A program made the position numbers and the translations under genes. From the NCBI GenBank assembly GCA_038750655.1, contig JBCDGZ010000013.1, positions 1 to 64,000 of the forward strand: 64,000 nt of DNA, read 5' to 3'. How positions within the stretch are numbered: the stretch's first letter is position 1; every line of letters starts with the position of its first letter. This DNA is from JBCDGZ01 sp038750655. Its GTDB lineage: Bacteria > Bacteroidota > Bacteroidia > Chitinophagales > Saprospiraceae. Shown in pieces: positions 1 through 9,149 of this stretch. The notes below the pieces were generated by a model. It saw only the letters and a program-made list of their open reading frames with translations, did no database searches and had not been told where the DNA came from.

Positions 1-84
1 AGATTGTCCAATGCTATATTGAATACAAAGTAGAGTTAGCCAAATAAATAAATAATTTTTCGACAGTATTGAAGGTGCTTTCAT
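1..84 (-). CDS. Partial secreted protein, 5' end only
   Basis: An open frame runs off the left edge on the minus strand. From the ATG at 84 it encodes 28 residues that look like a Bacteroidota signal peptide: a basic start (MKAPSILSK), a hydrophobic core rich in L, I, F and W, and an ending SIGQS. The same frame stays open upstream to an ATG at 207, giving a 69-codon version whose own start (MKREMKIFISILCLLL) also looks like a signal sequence. I prefer the ATG at 84 because the putative cleavage site follows it at a normal distance. The function cannot be told; the mature protein lies outside the window. Confidence 0.45.
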   Translation of the reverse strand, partial: MKAPSILSKNYLFIWLTLLCIQYSIGQS

Positions 85-879
85 GTTCCTTTTTTGATTA
101 GCAAGAGCATTCAAAGCTGAATAAGACCTTTGATAATGGTCAGCGGCACAGGAAATGTCTAGTAGTAAGCACAAAATACTTATGAAGATTTTCATTTCTC
201 TTTTCATTTAAATCCATTAATACCACCCCAATATCACTAGCCTCTCCTCAATATTTACAGATAAAGAGTATCCGCTCTTCTTCCGATAGTATCCGCTTAC
301 AGTTACCAATTATCTGCAAATTCAGACACCATTTCTCCAAAAGTACCCGAAGCTGCCGCAGAGGCCCTCCCCCACAGCAACTTTCGGGCAAAACAAGGGA
401 CATGGATAGGCTTAGCAATCAACCATCTATAACAAATAATCCTGTTGCGATTATAGGCTTACCCAAAAAATAGTTACCTTGTTATAACAGCAGATTTTCA
501 AAACACCTGCTTACAGCAGTAGGCTAAAAGCCTGCCTCTCCGAAGAGAGACAGGTACCAAAGCCGGGCTAACGCAACCACCTTATAACTACACTGCTTAT
601 TGTAGTCATTTCACGCTCTCATGTAAGGTGGCCATATCCACGTTACTCGGCGTTTCATAACGGTTCTCTTTTATTCTTTTTTGTGTTTATTTGCTCTTCA
701 GAGCTGTAGAGTGGATAACAATAGAGTATGATACCTATACCCCTAAGTAGGCCTAAATGTATACAGATTAGGCATTAATAATTGATGCAAATAATTATTT
801 ATTGTTAGACAATAATAGATATCTTAATAAGACGTCTATTGCAAATAACAATTGAAAATCAGCAAGTTACATTTACTTC
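85..879. other. Gene-free region with several hairpins
   Basis: I see no convincing gene from 208 to 879. The stretch holds inverted repeats: 346-352 with 382-388; 531-540 with 545-554 (nine of ten pairs, and a UUCG loop closed by C-G when read on the minus strand); and 577-584 with 624-631 (eight pairs), which encloses 588-592 with 601-605. The last 150 bases before the gene at 880 are AT-rich and probably hold its promoter. The hairpins may be terminators for an unseen transcript, a small RNA, or chance. Confidence 0.4.
531..554 (-). terminator. Stable hairpin with UUCG loop
   Basis: Arms 531-540 and 545-554 pair at nine of ten positions. Read on the minus strand the loop is TTCG closed by a C-G pair, the extra-stable tetraloop class often found in terminator stems. 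Only four T residues follow on that strand, so terminator function is uncertain. Confidence 0.3.
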
Positions 880-2304
880 ATGGATGCTATTAAATCTTAC
901 TTATCAATCATACAGCCCCCTTTATTACAGCATATTACGGGTAAGCCTGGTGAATTTATTCGTCAATTTCAGCAAGAAAAGTACCTGACCGAAGAAGCCT
1001 TCATACAAACCATCTGCAAAGGAAAACACGATGCCACTTACTACCGAGAGCTGAAATCCAGGACGCTAAAATTACTGCAAGCTATGGCCATCGTCAGTGC
1101 GCCAAAAGGCGGAAATATCGTAGCAAAAAAAATTAAAAATTGTCGAAAATATTTTTTGACAGGGCAGATTTTTTTGGATAAAGGGGAGCGAAAGGAGGGC
1201 CTACGTCTGATCAAATTGGCTCATCAAATCGCGGTGGAGTATAACTTTGTATACTACGCTTGTGAACTGTCTAGTATCCTTTATCACAATCATGTGTATT
1301 ATCAGCGCAGTAAGAAGAAAGCCAACGGCTATGCGGCACAGGTTGATTATTATTTGCAGGAATATACGGCGGAAAAGAAAGCGGAGCATCATTTTTATCA
1401 GGCCCTCTTGCAGATTGGACGCGCGGCAAAGCCGAAGGTGATTAAAAAGGCTATTGAAGAGATCGCGAAGTACCCAGGGAATAGCATTAAATATAAAGTG
1501 TATCACTCCTTACTTTTAGTGCTTTACGGATTTCATACGGGCAATTACGTAGCCGTTGTAAAAGACTGTACGAAGGTACTAGATTATCTGACTAACAGTA
1601 AGGGAAGCTACGCTTCTCATTTTCAATTCTTTTTATCAAAAAAAGGCATCGCCCACATCGCCCTCGGTCAATACTCCGCCGCCGCCCACAGCCTAAAGGC
1701 CGCCCACTCCCACGCCCCCCCGCACTCCTTCAACGACTACACCACCCGCCTCTACTCCATCATCAATACCCTACACGCCAGTGACTATTCCCTCGCCCAC
1801 ACCCTCCTGCAACGCGCCAAGCGCTGCCCCTACACCGAGCTCCACGAGCAGTTCCTCATCATCGAAGCCTACCTCTACTTCCTAGCCCGCAGCGGCCACC
1901 TGCAACTGGATAAACCCTTCCGCCTTGGCCGCTACCTCAACGAGACCTTCAAAGCTCAAGCCGACAAAAAAGGGGATAAAGTCAATATCTTGATCGCAGA
2001 GTTGCTGGTGTATTTGGTACGTGACCGAGGGAAATTCATCGATCGAGTGGAAGCCGTACAGGCTTACAGCTATCGCTACTTGGGAGGGGCCGAGACGAAA
2101 CGAGCACGCTGGTTTATTCGCATCCTATGCTCCCTTCCAAAGGCCAATTTTCATCCGGTAGCCTTGGCCAGAGTTGCCCAACGCCAAATCGCCAACCTAG
2201 AAAAGCATCCTATCCGACTCGGCGACAACCTCGCCGTAGAGGTCGTTCCCTTCGGACGTCTACTAGAAATGATCATGCAACAATTGAAAACAAAACGGGC
2301 GTAG
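880..2304 (+). CDS. Hypothetical helical-repeat protein
   Basis: A 474-residue soluble protein with no signal peptide or membrane segment. It is rich in aromatic and basic residues, and its middle (about 95-330) has the amphipathic helix-pair look of TPR-like repeats, for example around LRLIKLAHQIAVEYNFVYYA. I do not recognise a named domain. Long cytoplasmic proteins of this type recur in Lewinella-like genomes without known function. Codon use changes abruptly inside the gene: roughly 1650-1960 is strongly C-ending, while the flanks are AT-rich. The gene stands alone, with its stop nine bases from that of the convergent small membrane protein at 2314. The ATG at 880 follows an AT-rich leader. 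Confidence 0.7.
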   Translation: MDAIKSYLSIIQPPLLQHITGKPGEFIRQFQQEKYLTEEAFIQTICKGKHDATYYRELKSRTLKLLQAMAIVSAPKGGNIVAKKIKNCRKYFLTGQIFLDKGERKEGLRLIKLAHQIAVEYNFVYYACELSSILYHNHVYYQRSKKKANGYAAQVDYYLQEYTAEKKAEHHFYQALLQIGRAAKPKVIKKAIEEIAKYPGNSIKYKVYHSLLLVLYGFHTGNYVAVVKDCTKVLDYLTNSKGSYASHFQFFLSKKGIAHIALGQYSAAAHSLKAAHSHAPPHSFNDYTTRLYSIINTLHASDYSLAHTLLQRAKRCPYTELHEQFLIIEAYLYFLARSGHLQLDKPFRLGRYLNETFKAQADKKGDKVNILIAELLVYLVRDRGKFIDRVEAVQAYSYRYLGGAETKRARWFIRILCSLPKANFHPVALARVAQRQIANLEKHPIRLGDNLAVEVVPFGRLLEMIMQQLKTKRA

Positions 2305-2313
2305 ACAGACCAC

Positions 2314-2601
2314 TCATTTTTTCCTAAACCGAAAATAATTAGCCGTAATAAACACCACCACATTAAGCACCGTAGCCGCAAAAACGCCAGCCATGTACTC
2401 CCCAAATACGCTCCACGCAAATACCCCAAGGAGACTCAACGCCATCAGCACTACGATTTCCACCAACCCCAAAAGCGCGTACAGCACCCAATGGGCAATA
2501 TCGCCACCGGAGACCGTCCAGTGTCTTTTCAAAAGGAACAAATAGGCGATGAGGTGAAGGAAGAGGCTGAGTATAAAAACAGGAATCGGAAAGGTGTCCA
2601 T
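2314..2601 (-). CDS. Small integral membrane protein
   Basis: A 95-residue protein with three hydrophobic segments (about 5-23, 34-60 and 66-88) and a basic C-terminus (RFRKK), suggesting an inner-membrane protein with a cytoplasmic tail. No family is recognised. It starts three bases after the stop of the DUF6438 lipoprotein and is the last gene of a probable yidC-lipoprotein-membrane protein operon. The link to YidC may be only transcriptional. Confidence 0.65.
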   Translation of the reverse strand: MDTFPIPVFILSLFLHLIAYLFLLKRHWTVSGGDIAHWVLYALLGLVEIVVLMALSLLGVFAWSVFGEYMAGVFAATVLNVVVFITANYFRFRKK

Positions 2602-2604
2602 AGG

Positions 2605-3201
2605 CTATTGGGATTCGTTGCCCATCAACTTCTTCCAATTGCGATTCTCCAACAACAACTGCAATTCCTCCTCAAATGCGCGGAGCGCCTTGGGACTGTC
2701 AAAGTGGTTGGTGATGTATTTTTGTAGGCCATCCAGGTTGATGTGGGTGTAGGTAGAGGGCAGGTCGGCAATTTGGCTGCCATCAGGGGGGTATTGGTCC
2801 GCAAAGTTGAAGTATTGATAGCTGCCGACGAGGTGGCGGAGTTTTTTCCGCAGGCTGTCCTCGGCCCAGGCTTCGTAAAGGCCCATTTTTTCTACATAAG
2901 CGTAGCCCTTGTAGGTAAGACGGCCATCGGAAAAGAGGCGGATCTCAAAAGAGGGGCAGTGCCCGTAGCAGCCTGTTTTGCGAATGCTGGCGACCAAGTA
3001 AATGACTTCTTCTAATGCCTCGATTTCTGGCTCCTGCTGCTCCACTTCTTTGACCTCTTGGTGGTCGATAACCGGGTCAGGCTTTGGGGTGCGGACCTTA
3101 GGCGGTGTTAAGTCCTGGCTGGCCTTGCGGTTACAGCTGCTGGACACGCAGAGGACCACAAGCATCAGTAGAAGAATGGGAGCGGGAGCCTGCCGAATCA
3201 T
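2605..3201 (-). CDS. DUF6438-type lipoprotein
   Basis: A 198-residue lipoprotein: the signal peptide ends in VSSSC, giving a lipidated Cys23, followed by a charged Pro/Glu-rich linker to about residue 65. The remainder matches the DUF6438 pattern, with the motif TGCYGHCPSFEI then LFSDGRLTYKGYAYV. The two cysteines of that motif (CYGHC) could form a disulfide or bind metal. The function is unknown; such proteins are common in Bacteroidota envelopes. Its ATG overlaps the yidC stop by four bases (ATGA), so it is very likely co-translated with yidC. Confidence 0.8.
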   Translation of the reverse strand: MIRQAPAPILLLMLVVLCVSSSCNRKASQDLTPPKVRTPKPDPVIDHQEVKEVEQQEPEIEALEEVIYLVASIRKTGCYGHCPSFEIRLFSDGRLTYKGYAYVEKMGLYEAWAEDSLRKKLRHLVGSYQYFNFADQYPPDGSQIADLPSTYTHINLDGLQKYITNHFDSPKALRAFEEELQLLLENRNWKKLMGNESQ

Positions 3202-5093
3202 TTCTTTTTCTTCTTCTTTTTCTTCGCTTCTTGTTGCTCCTCTTGAATACGTTTTTGCTCTTTCAGGGCCTTCTCTAGGCGCTCGCCAAAACCGCCCTTC
3301 TTTTTGGGCTTTTTTCGATAAGCCTCCAGCTCCTCTTTGATTTTTTCTTGGTCAATGAGGTAATTCTTGGTGACCAGCGTTTGGCCGATATTCATCAGGT
3401 TACTGAAGAAGAGGTAGCAGGTCAGCCCCGCAGCGAAATTGTTGAAGAAAAAGAGGAACATGAGCGGCATAAAGTACTGCATGTACTTCATAGCTGGATT
3501 GACCGACATTTCCATGTGCCGCATGTTGTAGTAAGTATAGATTACTGTCGTCAAGGCCCAAAGGATGGTGAAGAGGCTGACGTGAGAGCCGTAAAATGGA
3601 ATCTCGAAGGGCAGCAGGGCGAAGACATCGTAGGAGGACAGGTCGGTTGCCCAGAGGAAGCTGGCCTGACGGAATTCGATGGAAGCGGGAAAGAAACGAT
3701 AGAGGGCAAACCAGATTGGCATCTGAAGCGCGATTGGTAAACAGCCGCCCAGCGGGCTTACCCCGAACTCTCGATACAGCTTCATCGTTTCCATTTGCTG
3801 TTGCTGCTGGTCATCACCGTGTTTTTCCTTCAAGGCGGCAATCCGAGGCTTAAGAGCACCCATCTTCGACTGCGAGTACAACATTTTATACGTCAATGGA
3901 TACAATACCAGCTTGACGATAAGGGTCAGTAAGAGGATGATCAGACCGGCCGAGCCGATGAAGCTAGACAGAAAATTAAAGATCGGGCGGATGATCCAGC
4001 GATTGACGGTACCGAAGATGCTCCAACCGTAGGGGATGAGGTCTTCAAAATCGCTGCCGTAGGTCTTGAGGCGTTCAAACTTGTTAGGACCGACGTAAAA
4101 ATCCATCGCGATGGTACCATTGCTGGGATTATCAATCGGAATTTTGACGGTAGAACGCAGGTACTTGAGGTCTTCTTGATCCTCGGCAATGACCCGAGTT
4201 TCCATTTCGCCGGAGTTAAAATGCTGGTCGGCGATCAGTGCACTGTTGAAAAACTGGTTGGAATGCGCTACCCATTTGAGCTTTGCATCGCCCGCCTTTT
4301 CGATTTCGTCGGACGTACAAGAACAGTAATCAGGATCATCCTCCAAAGGTTTGAAGTAAACACTGGTATAGTTGCGCTCGTAGCTCGAGTTTTTCTCCAG
4401 CTTATCCAAGTAGTTCTCCCAATTCAGGGTAATTTCTCTCTCTCCCTGCTTAAGCACTCGATCCAGACCAACTGTTTTGATCTCATAATCAAGCCCGTAC
4501 GCATCCGGTTTGATGGCGTAGCGCTGTTCAAAGTAACTGCCATCCCCGGCATTAGCTCTAAAAACGATGGCATCGGCTGATTTTTGTGCGGTAAAATACA
4601 GTTCGCTTGAAGGCACTGCTCCGCGTACGCCTTCGACGGGTAGCAGGTACTCAAAGCGGTTTTTATCATCCTCCAATAGCTTTAAGACGCCTTTAGTCTC
4701 CACGCCTTCCGCATCGGTGAGGATTTTAAAATATTTTTTGAGAATGACTTCCTTGATACGACCTCCCTTATTGGTAAAGACAACCTTGATCACTTCATTT
4801 TCCAACTCACTCAACTGCTCCTCCCCTTCCGCACTCGCGGCAAACGGACCAAAATCGGCGTAAAGCCGCAGTGCTTTGAGCGAATCATTCTCGGCGATGG
4901 CAGCAGGCATTTTTTCTACAGCTGAAGGCGGAGGCAGTTGAGCCAAGCTATCGGCTCTTTGCTGAACCATCCGAAGAGAATCCTGAATACGCTCTTGCGC
5001 GGCCAGCTCTTCAGAGGAGGGCGCATTGATTTGCACCCAGATGAAAAAGAGAATAAAAATCAGCGATATACCAATAAGATTATTTTTATCCAT
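3198..5093 (-). CDS. yidC: Membrane protein insertase YidC
   Basis: YidC inserts and folds inner-membrane proteins, alone or with SecYEG. The 631-residue protein has the Gram-negative layout: an N-terminal transmembrane anchor (about 5-23), a large periplasmic domain (about 60-350), then the conserved five-segment insertase core. The core contains YPLTYKMLYSQSKM, a cytoplasmic helical hairpin, and FGVSPLGGCLPIALQMPIWFAL. The position of the catalytic-groove Arg of E. coli YidC appears to be Lys here (LIVKLVLYPLT). The C-terminus ends in a long Lys run, typical of insertases that contact ribosomes. The ATG at 5093 is the first in frame. A TACCTTTG element lies at 5170-5163. Confidence 0.97.
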   Translation of the reverse strand: MDKNNLIGISLIFILFFIWVQINAPSSEELAAQERIQDSLRMVQQRADSLAQLPPPSAVEKMPAAIAENDSLKALRLYADFGPFAASAEGEEQLSELENEVIKVVFTNKGGRIKEVILKKYFKILTDAEGVETKGVLKLLEDDKNRFEYLLPVEGVRGAVPSSELYFTAQKSADAIVFRANAGDGSYFEQRYAIKPDAYGLDYEIKTVGLDRVLKQGEREITLNWENYLDKLEKNSSYERNYTSVYFKPLEDDPDYCSCTSDEIEKAGDAKLKWVAHSNQFFNSALIADQHFNSGEMETRVIAEDQEDLKYLRSTVKIPIDNPSNGTIAMDFYVGPNKFERLKTYGSDFEDLIPYGWSIFGTVNRWIIRPIFNFLSSFIGSAGLIILLLTLIVKLVLYPLTYKMLYSQSKMGALKPRIAALKEKHGDDQQQQQMETMKLYREFGVSPLGGCLPIALQMPIWFALYRFFPASIEFRQASFLWATDLSSYDVFALLPFEIPFYGSHVSLFTILWALTTVIYTYYNMRHMEMSVNPAMKYMQYFMPLMFLFFFNNFAAGLTCYLFFSNLMNIGQTLVTKNYLIDQEKIKEELEAYRKKPKKKGGFGERLEKALKEQKRIQEEQQEAKKKKKKKK

Positions 5094-5162
5094 CGTTTAA
5101 TTTTAGTATGTTTAATGCCAGCGGGCACCGCACTTTTCGTCACCCTTCCGGCAAAATCCTCG

Positions 5163-5170
5163 CAAAGGTA
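5163..5170 (-). promoter_or_regulatory. Candidate -7 element for yidC
   Basis: TACCTTTG on the minus strand matches the Bacteroidota -7 consensus TAnnTTTG and lies 70 bases upstream of the yidC ATG. No TTG -33 box is seen at the usual spacing, so the call rests on the -7 element. Confidence 0.4.
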
Positions 5171-5199
5171 CAATTTTGTAATCGTTTAAAATAACTGCA

Positions 5200-5631
5200 A
5201 TGGATGATTCTTCGGGGAATATAGACCAACAACTGCTCGCAGCCTATCGAAATACAACCTACCGGGTCTTTACTCCTGATTTAGCCATCCGAATTGGTAT
5301 TGATAATGACGAACTGAATACCTTTTTGTTCGATAATAATGCGTTTAGCTGGGCCTTTATCAGTGCCGCCAATCCGGGTTCGGAAGAGCAACTTCCAGCA
5401 TCCATCAACCAAAAACGCCATCAGCAGCTCATTCAGCAAGTCCTCGAAGGGCGCTGGCGCTACTGCGAAGCTGCTGGTCAGCCCGACTCGGCGGACTGGC
5501 AGCCAGAACCCAGCCTGCTTATCCTCGACATCAGCCAACAAGAAGCACTCGCCCTGGGGCGTGCCTTCCAACAAAAAGCCATCGTTTTCGGTCTATTTGA
5601 GCAACCTGGGGTCCTGCTGTTCTGCCACTAA
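5200..5631 (+). CDS. DUF3293-family protein
   Basis: A 143-residue cytoplasmic protein. The opening LLAAYRNTTYRV, the central FSWAFISAANPGSEE, and the tail AIVFGLFEQPGVLLF match the DUF3293 family (small proteins of unknown function found in many bacteria). It is divergent from yidC, and its 3' end overlaps the convergent serine hydrolase by 39 bases. The start is the ATG at 5200. Confidence 0.8.
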   Translation: MDDSSGNIDQQLLAAYRNTTYRVFTPDLAIRIGIDNDELNTFLFDNNAFSWAFISAANPGSEEQLPASINQKRHQQLIQQVLEGRWRYCEAAGQPDSADWQPEPSLLILDISQQEALALGRAFQQKAIVFGLFEQPGVLLFCH

Positions 5632-6798
5632 AATAGAATCCCGCCGCTGTTTGTAGCGATTCAGAAACTCGGGGATACAACGCTTGGTGAAGCGTCCGGG
5701 GGCATTGATGAGTACACAGATGCCAATCTTCTCTTTGCGATTGATGGCAATTTCGCTGCGAAAGTTATTGACAAAACCGCCGTGGTAGACGACCGTTTCG
5801 CCATCATAATCCAAGATGCGCCAGCCCAGTGCATAGTAGGACTGCTCGACCTGCGGCCATTCGCTGAAATAGCGGGCTTTGATGGGCGTTTTGATGCGCG
5901 GAGTAAATAAATCATCGAGGACCGCCTTGTTGAGCACGTCAGGGCGATTGCCCAGCAGGGCTTGTAGCCATTGGGCCATATCGCTGATGCTGGCGTTGAT
6001 GCCTCCAGCGGCGATGGCATTATAGTACTTCGTTGTCAACTGCGCGGGCTGCCAACGGCCGCCGGCCCGACGGTGGGGCAAAGCCTTATTTCCGTGCCCG
6101 GCGATGCCCTCATAGCTGGTTGAAGCCTCTTTCATACCCAAAGGCTGGAAAAGCCGCCGGCGCATCAGCTCGTCGAAGGGCTGGCCACTGCGGCGGGCCA
6201 AAATGGGGTCAATCAGACTGTAAATCGCGTTTTGATAGCTGTATTGGGTGCCCGGTGTCGCGTTGAGCTTAATATCGGCTAAAGCCTGGATAATCTGTTT
6301 GCTATTTTGCCCGGCCTCCACCAGATTCGTGTAGGTATGATAGGGCAAGCCGGAGCTGTGGGAAAGCAGGTGCTCGACGGTTAATTGCCGACTGTCTTGA
6401 GCAGATTTTAGCTTAAAATCGGGAAGGTGGGTGACCAGCAGGTCGTCCCAGTTGAGCTGATCCTCCTCTTCGAGTAGCGCGGCCAGCGCGGCGGCGAAGC
6501 CTTTAGAGAGGGAGCCGATCCGAAAGACCGTGTTGACATCCACCTCGCCGGGGTGGCCCATAGCTTTCTGACCAAAACCCTTGAGGTAAATGATAGAAGT
6601 ATCTCGTACGATGGCAATGGCCATGCCGGGCAAGGAACTTTGCTGTAAAAAAGCTTCATAATCCTTCAATAAGGCGGCTTGATGGGGATTGACGAAGGGA
6701 CGTTCTTCCTCCGCCTCGGAGGTTTGGGGAAAAATAATATAGCCTAGTAGCGCTACGGCGATGATTACAAGGAGTAGATAGTGTTTCAATTGCTGCAA
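5593..6798 (-). CDS. Class C beta-lactamase-like serine hydrolase
   Basis: A 401-residue member of the beta-lactamase/transpeptidase-like fold (Pfam Beta-lactamase). Catalytic motifs are complete: S96-L-S-K99 (SxxK), Y188-Q-N190 (YxN) and H339-G-G341 (the KTG equivalent). An N-terminal hydrophobic segment (about 7-24) with no clear cleavage site suggests a periplasm-facing membrane anchor. The family includes esterases, D-aminopeptidases and penicillin-binding proteins; the substrate here cannot be told, and resistance should not be assumed. The start seems to be TTG at 6798, since no ATG or GTG lies near it that keeps the hydrophobic segment. Confidence 0.85.
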   Translation of the reverse strand: MQQLKHYLLLVIIAVALLGYIIFPQTSEAEEERPFVNPHQAALLKDYEAFLQQSSLPGMAIAIVRDTSIIYLKGFGQKAMGHPGEVDVNTVFRIGSLSKGFAAALAALLEEEDQLNWDDLLVTHLPDFKLKSAQDSRQLTVEHLLSHSSGLPYHTYTNLVEAGQNSKQIIQALADIKLNATPGTQYSYQNAIYSLIDPILARRSGQPFDELMRRRLFQPLGMKEASTSYEGIAGHGNKALPHRRAGGRWQPAQLTTKYYNAIAAGGINASISDMAQWLQALLGNRPDVLNKAVLDDLFTPRIKTPIKARYFSEWPQVEQSYYALGWRILDYDGETVVYHGGFVNNFRSEIAINRKEKIGICVLINAPGRFTKRCIPEFLNRYKQRRDSILVAEQQDPRLLK

Positions 6799-6868
6799 TT
6801 TGTATATTAACTACATTTGGCGCTCGTCCATTGTACGTATTACAATTTTTTATCTTTAAAATTTAGGG

Positions 6869-7663
6869 CTAGAGGCCCGGGGCTTGCCAGTCGATGGGCT
6901 CAAAGCTGCTGAAAGCGTGGGCCGGCACTTGATCGTACACCCGAATATCATCCAGGCGGCGGTTCTCTCCCCGACCAGCACTCAGCTGAATCCCTCCGTA
7001 CTTTTTATAGTCCGTCCAACCATTATCAAAACGTGGCTTTTCATCGGTCGCTCTGGTAAAGAATACCCATTTGTTGACCAACTTAGTCGTTCCATCGACA
7101 TGAACCAGATACTTATTTTGCGGCGTCCTTCCTACACGCTCAAAAGTCAGTTGCAGCACCTCATCATTACCCTCTTTTCCTTGGTAGCCCAAGGTCACTC
7201 CAGAATCTTTGAGCTTAAAAGGCATCACCAGCCAATAAGAATCGTTGATCCAGATGCTTTTTGCCTGTTCCAAATAATCGGAGAGCGAATCTGGCTGGCT
7301 CACCATTTTACCATCCACCATCACCTGCCCTTTCATAGTGTTGAGATTGAGCAATGCCCTGAAGCTACCATCTCCGGATTCAATTCTCACATCCCCCATC
7401 TGCTTATCCCACAGTAAACGACGCGCGCCAAAGAAATTCCAGGAGAGGTATCGGGTTGCATCCCAGTTTTGACGGCCGCCCATCGCTAGCATAACCTCAT
7501 CAGCGATGGCGATGGCCTTGGGGTCCGATTCTTTTTCATTAAAACCCTCCGCAGCAGGATTGAGATTGGAGGAATTGGTGGGGTCCGATGTCGAAGTAGG
7601 TGCATTTTCACAGCCTAAAATCAAGCTGAATAGTACAACCAAGCAAGGAATTAAACGTCTCAT
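6869..7663 (-). CDS. Hypothetical lipoprotein
   Basis: A 264-residue protein with a lipoprotein signal peptide ending at Cys18 (LILGC) and a Ser/Thr/Asn-rich linker. The body contains LAMGGRQNWDATRYLSWNFFG and a strand-rich region with several Trp and Lys, resembling the LolA/LppX-like envelope lipoproteins common in Bacteroidota. That resemblance is my inference; no catalytic motif is visible. The gene is divergent from ffh. A TAAATTTG element lies at 7681-7674, 11 bases upstream of the ATG. Confidence 0.65.
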   Translation of the reverse strand: MRRLIPCLVVLFSLILGCENAPTSTSDPTNSSNLNPAAEGFNEKESDPKAIAIADEVMLAMGGRQNWDATRYLSWNFFGARRLLWDKQMGDVRIESGDGSFRALLNLNTMKGQVMVDGKMVSQPDSLSDYLEQAKSIWINDSYWLVMPFKLKDSGVTLGYQGKEGNDEVLQLTFERVGRTPQNKYLVHVDGTTKLVNKWVFFTRATDEKPRFDNGWTDYKKYGGIQLSAGRGENRRLDDIRVYDQVPAHAFSSFEPIDWQAPGL

Positions 7664-7731
7664 TATAGATAAACAAATTTAGGACATAGATAAGCATAAT
7701 GATTGGAGTAGCCAAAATTCTGTAGAATCAT

Positions 7732-7739
7732 TATATTTG
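7732..7739 (+). promoter_or_regulatory. Candidate -7 element for ffh
   Basis: TATATTTG matches the Bacteroidota -7 consensus TAnnTTTG, 40 bases upstream of the ffh ATG. The nearest TTG (7703-7705) is 26 bases away, longer than the usual spacer, so the -33 box is uncertain. Confidence 0.4.
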
Positions 7740-7779
7740 CAGTTCTCAATCGAAAAAATAAAAATTTAAACCAGCTAAT

Positions 7780-9120
7780 ATGTTCGAAAGTCTGAATGAA
7801 AGATTAGAGGGTGCCTTTAAAAACCTAACGGGGGATGGCAAACTGACGGAAATCAATATTGCCCAATCGGTCAAAGAAATCCGCCGTGCGCTCGTCGCCG
7901 CCGATGTTAACTACAAAATCGCCAAAGAGTTTACCGATAAAGTCAAGGAAGAGGCACTGGGGACTAAGAATGTCCTCAATGCGGTCAAGCCTGGTGAGCT
8001 GATGGTCAAGATTGTCATGGATGAGCTGGTCGAGCTGATGGGTGGACAATCGGCCGGAATCAACATCAAGGGCAACCCAGGAGTAATACTCATTGCGGGT
8101 TTGCAGGGTTCTGGTAAAACGACCTTCACAGCCAAGCTGGCCAATTTCTTGAAAACTAAGCGGAAGAAAAAGCCGCTGATGGTCGCCTGTGACGTTTATC
8201 GCCCCGCTGCCATCAATCAGATTTCTGTACTCGGCGAGCAAATCGGTGTTCCGGTTTATAAGGAGATTGAGAATAAGAATCCGGTCGAGATTGCCGGTAA
8301 TGCTATAGCTCATGCGGTCAATCATGGCTTCGATGTGGTCATCGTGGATACGGCGGGCCGTTTGGCGGTCGATGAGCAGATGATGAATGAAATTGAGAAC
8401 ATCAAATCATCCATTACGCCCAATGAGACCCTGTTTGTGGTGGACTCTATGACGGGTCAGGATGCGGTGAATACGGCTAAGGCTTTTAATGAGCGCATCA
8501 ATTACGATGGGGTGGTCTTGACGAAGTTGGATGGTGATACGCGTGGTGGTGCGGCTTTGACGGTCAAATACACGGTGGGTAAGCCCATCAAGTTTGTTAG
8601 TACGGGGGAAAAGATGGAAACCATCGATATTTTCTACCCTGACCGGATGGCGCAGCGGATTCTGGGGATGGGAGATATTGTCAGCTTCGTAGAAAAAGCC
8701 CAGGAGCAGTTCGATGAGAAGGAAGCCAAGCGACTAGAGAAGAAGATTAAGAAAAATAAGTTTGATTTCAACGACTTCCAAAGTCAGCTCAACCAGATTC
8801 GCAAGATGGGTGACCTCAAAAGCTTGATCAACATGATCCCCGGGATGAGCAAGATGACCAAAAACCTGGACATCGACGATAAGGCGTTCAATAAGGTCGA
8901 GGCCATCATCCAGTCGATGACCCCCGAGGAGCGCGGCCGCCCCGAGCTGCTGAATATGAGTCGCAAACGGCGCATCGCCAAAGGCTGCGGCCACAATATC
9001 CACGAGATCAACCAATTCATTAAGCAATTTGACCAAATGCGCAAGATGATGCACAAGCTCAGCACCGGCAAGGGCATGGGCGGCATGATGGGCGGTATGC
9101 CTAACATGCGCAGGCGTTAG
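7780..9120 (+). CDS. ffh: Signal recognition particle GTPase Ffh
   Basis: Ffh (SRP54) binds SRP RNA and nascent signal sequences and delivers ribosomes to FtsY at the membrane. The 446-residue protein has the usual order: N domain (1-90), G domain with P-loop GLQGSGKT (107-114), DTAGR (190-194) and TKLDGDTRGG (from 248), then a Met-rich M domain (about 300-446) ending in GMGGMMGGMPNMRRR. The length and all motifs are normal. A single gene followed by a strong hairpin; the ATG at 7780 begins the canonical MFESLNERL. Confidence 0.98.
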   Translation: MFESLNERLEGAFKNLTGDGKLTEINIAQSVKEIRRALVAADVNYKIAKEFTDKVKEEALGTKNVLNAVKPGELMVKIVMDELVELMGGQSAGINIKGNPGVILIAGLQGSGKTTFTAKLANFLKTKRKKKPLMVACDVYRPAAINQISVLGEQIGVPVYKEIENKNPVEIAGNAIAHAVNHGFDVVIVDTAGRLAVDEQMMNEIENIKSSITPNETLFVVDSMTGQDAVNTAKAFNERINYDGVVLTKLDGDTRGGAALTVKYTVGKPIKFVSTGEKMETIDIFYPDRMAQRILGMGDIVSFVEKAQEQFDEKEAKRLEKKIKKNKFDFNDFQSQLNQIRKMGDLKSLINMIPGMSKMTKNLDIDDKAFNKVEAIIQSMTPEERGRPELLNMSRKRRIAKGCGHNIHEINQFIKQFDQMRKMMHKLSTGKGMGGMMGGMPNMRRR

Positions 9121-9149
9121 GTCTTGATCAAACAATTGCAATTATCTGG

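Noticed and set aside
3208..3231. Lys-codon run at the end of yidC as a frameshift or sequencing artefact
   Set aside because: The frame remains open to a stop that overlaps the next start, and basic tails are normal in YidC proteins.
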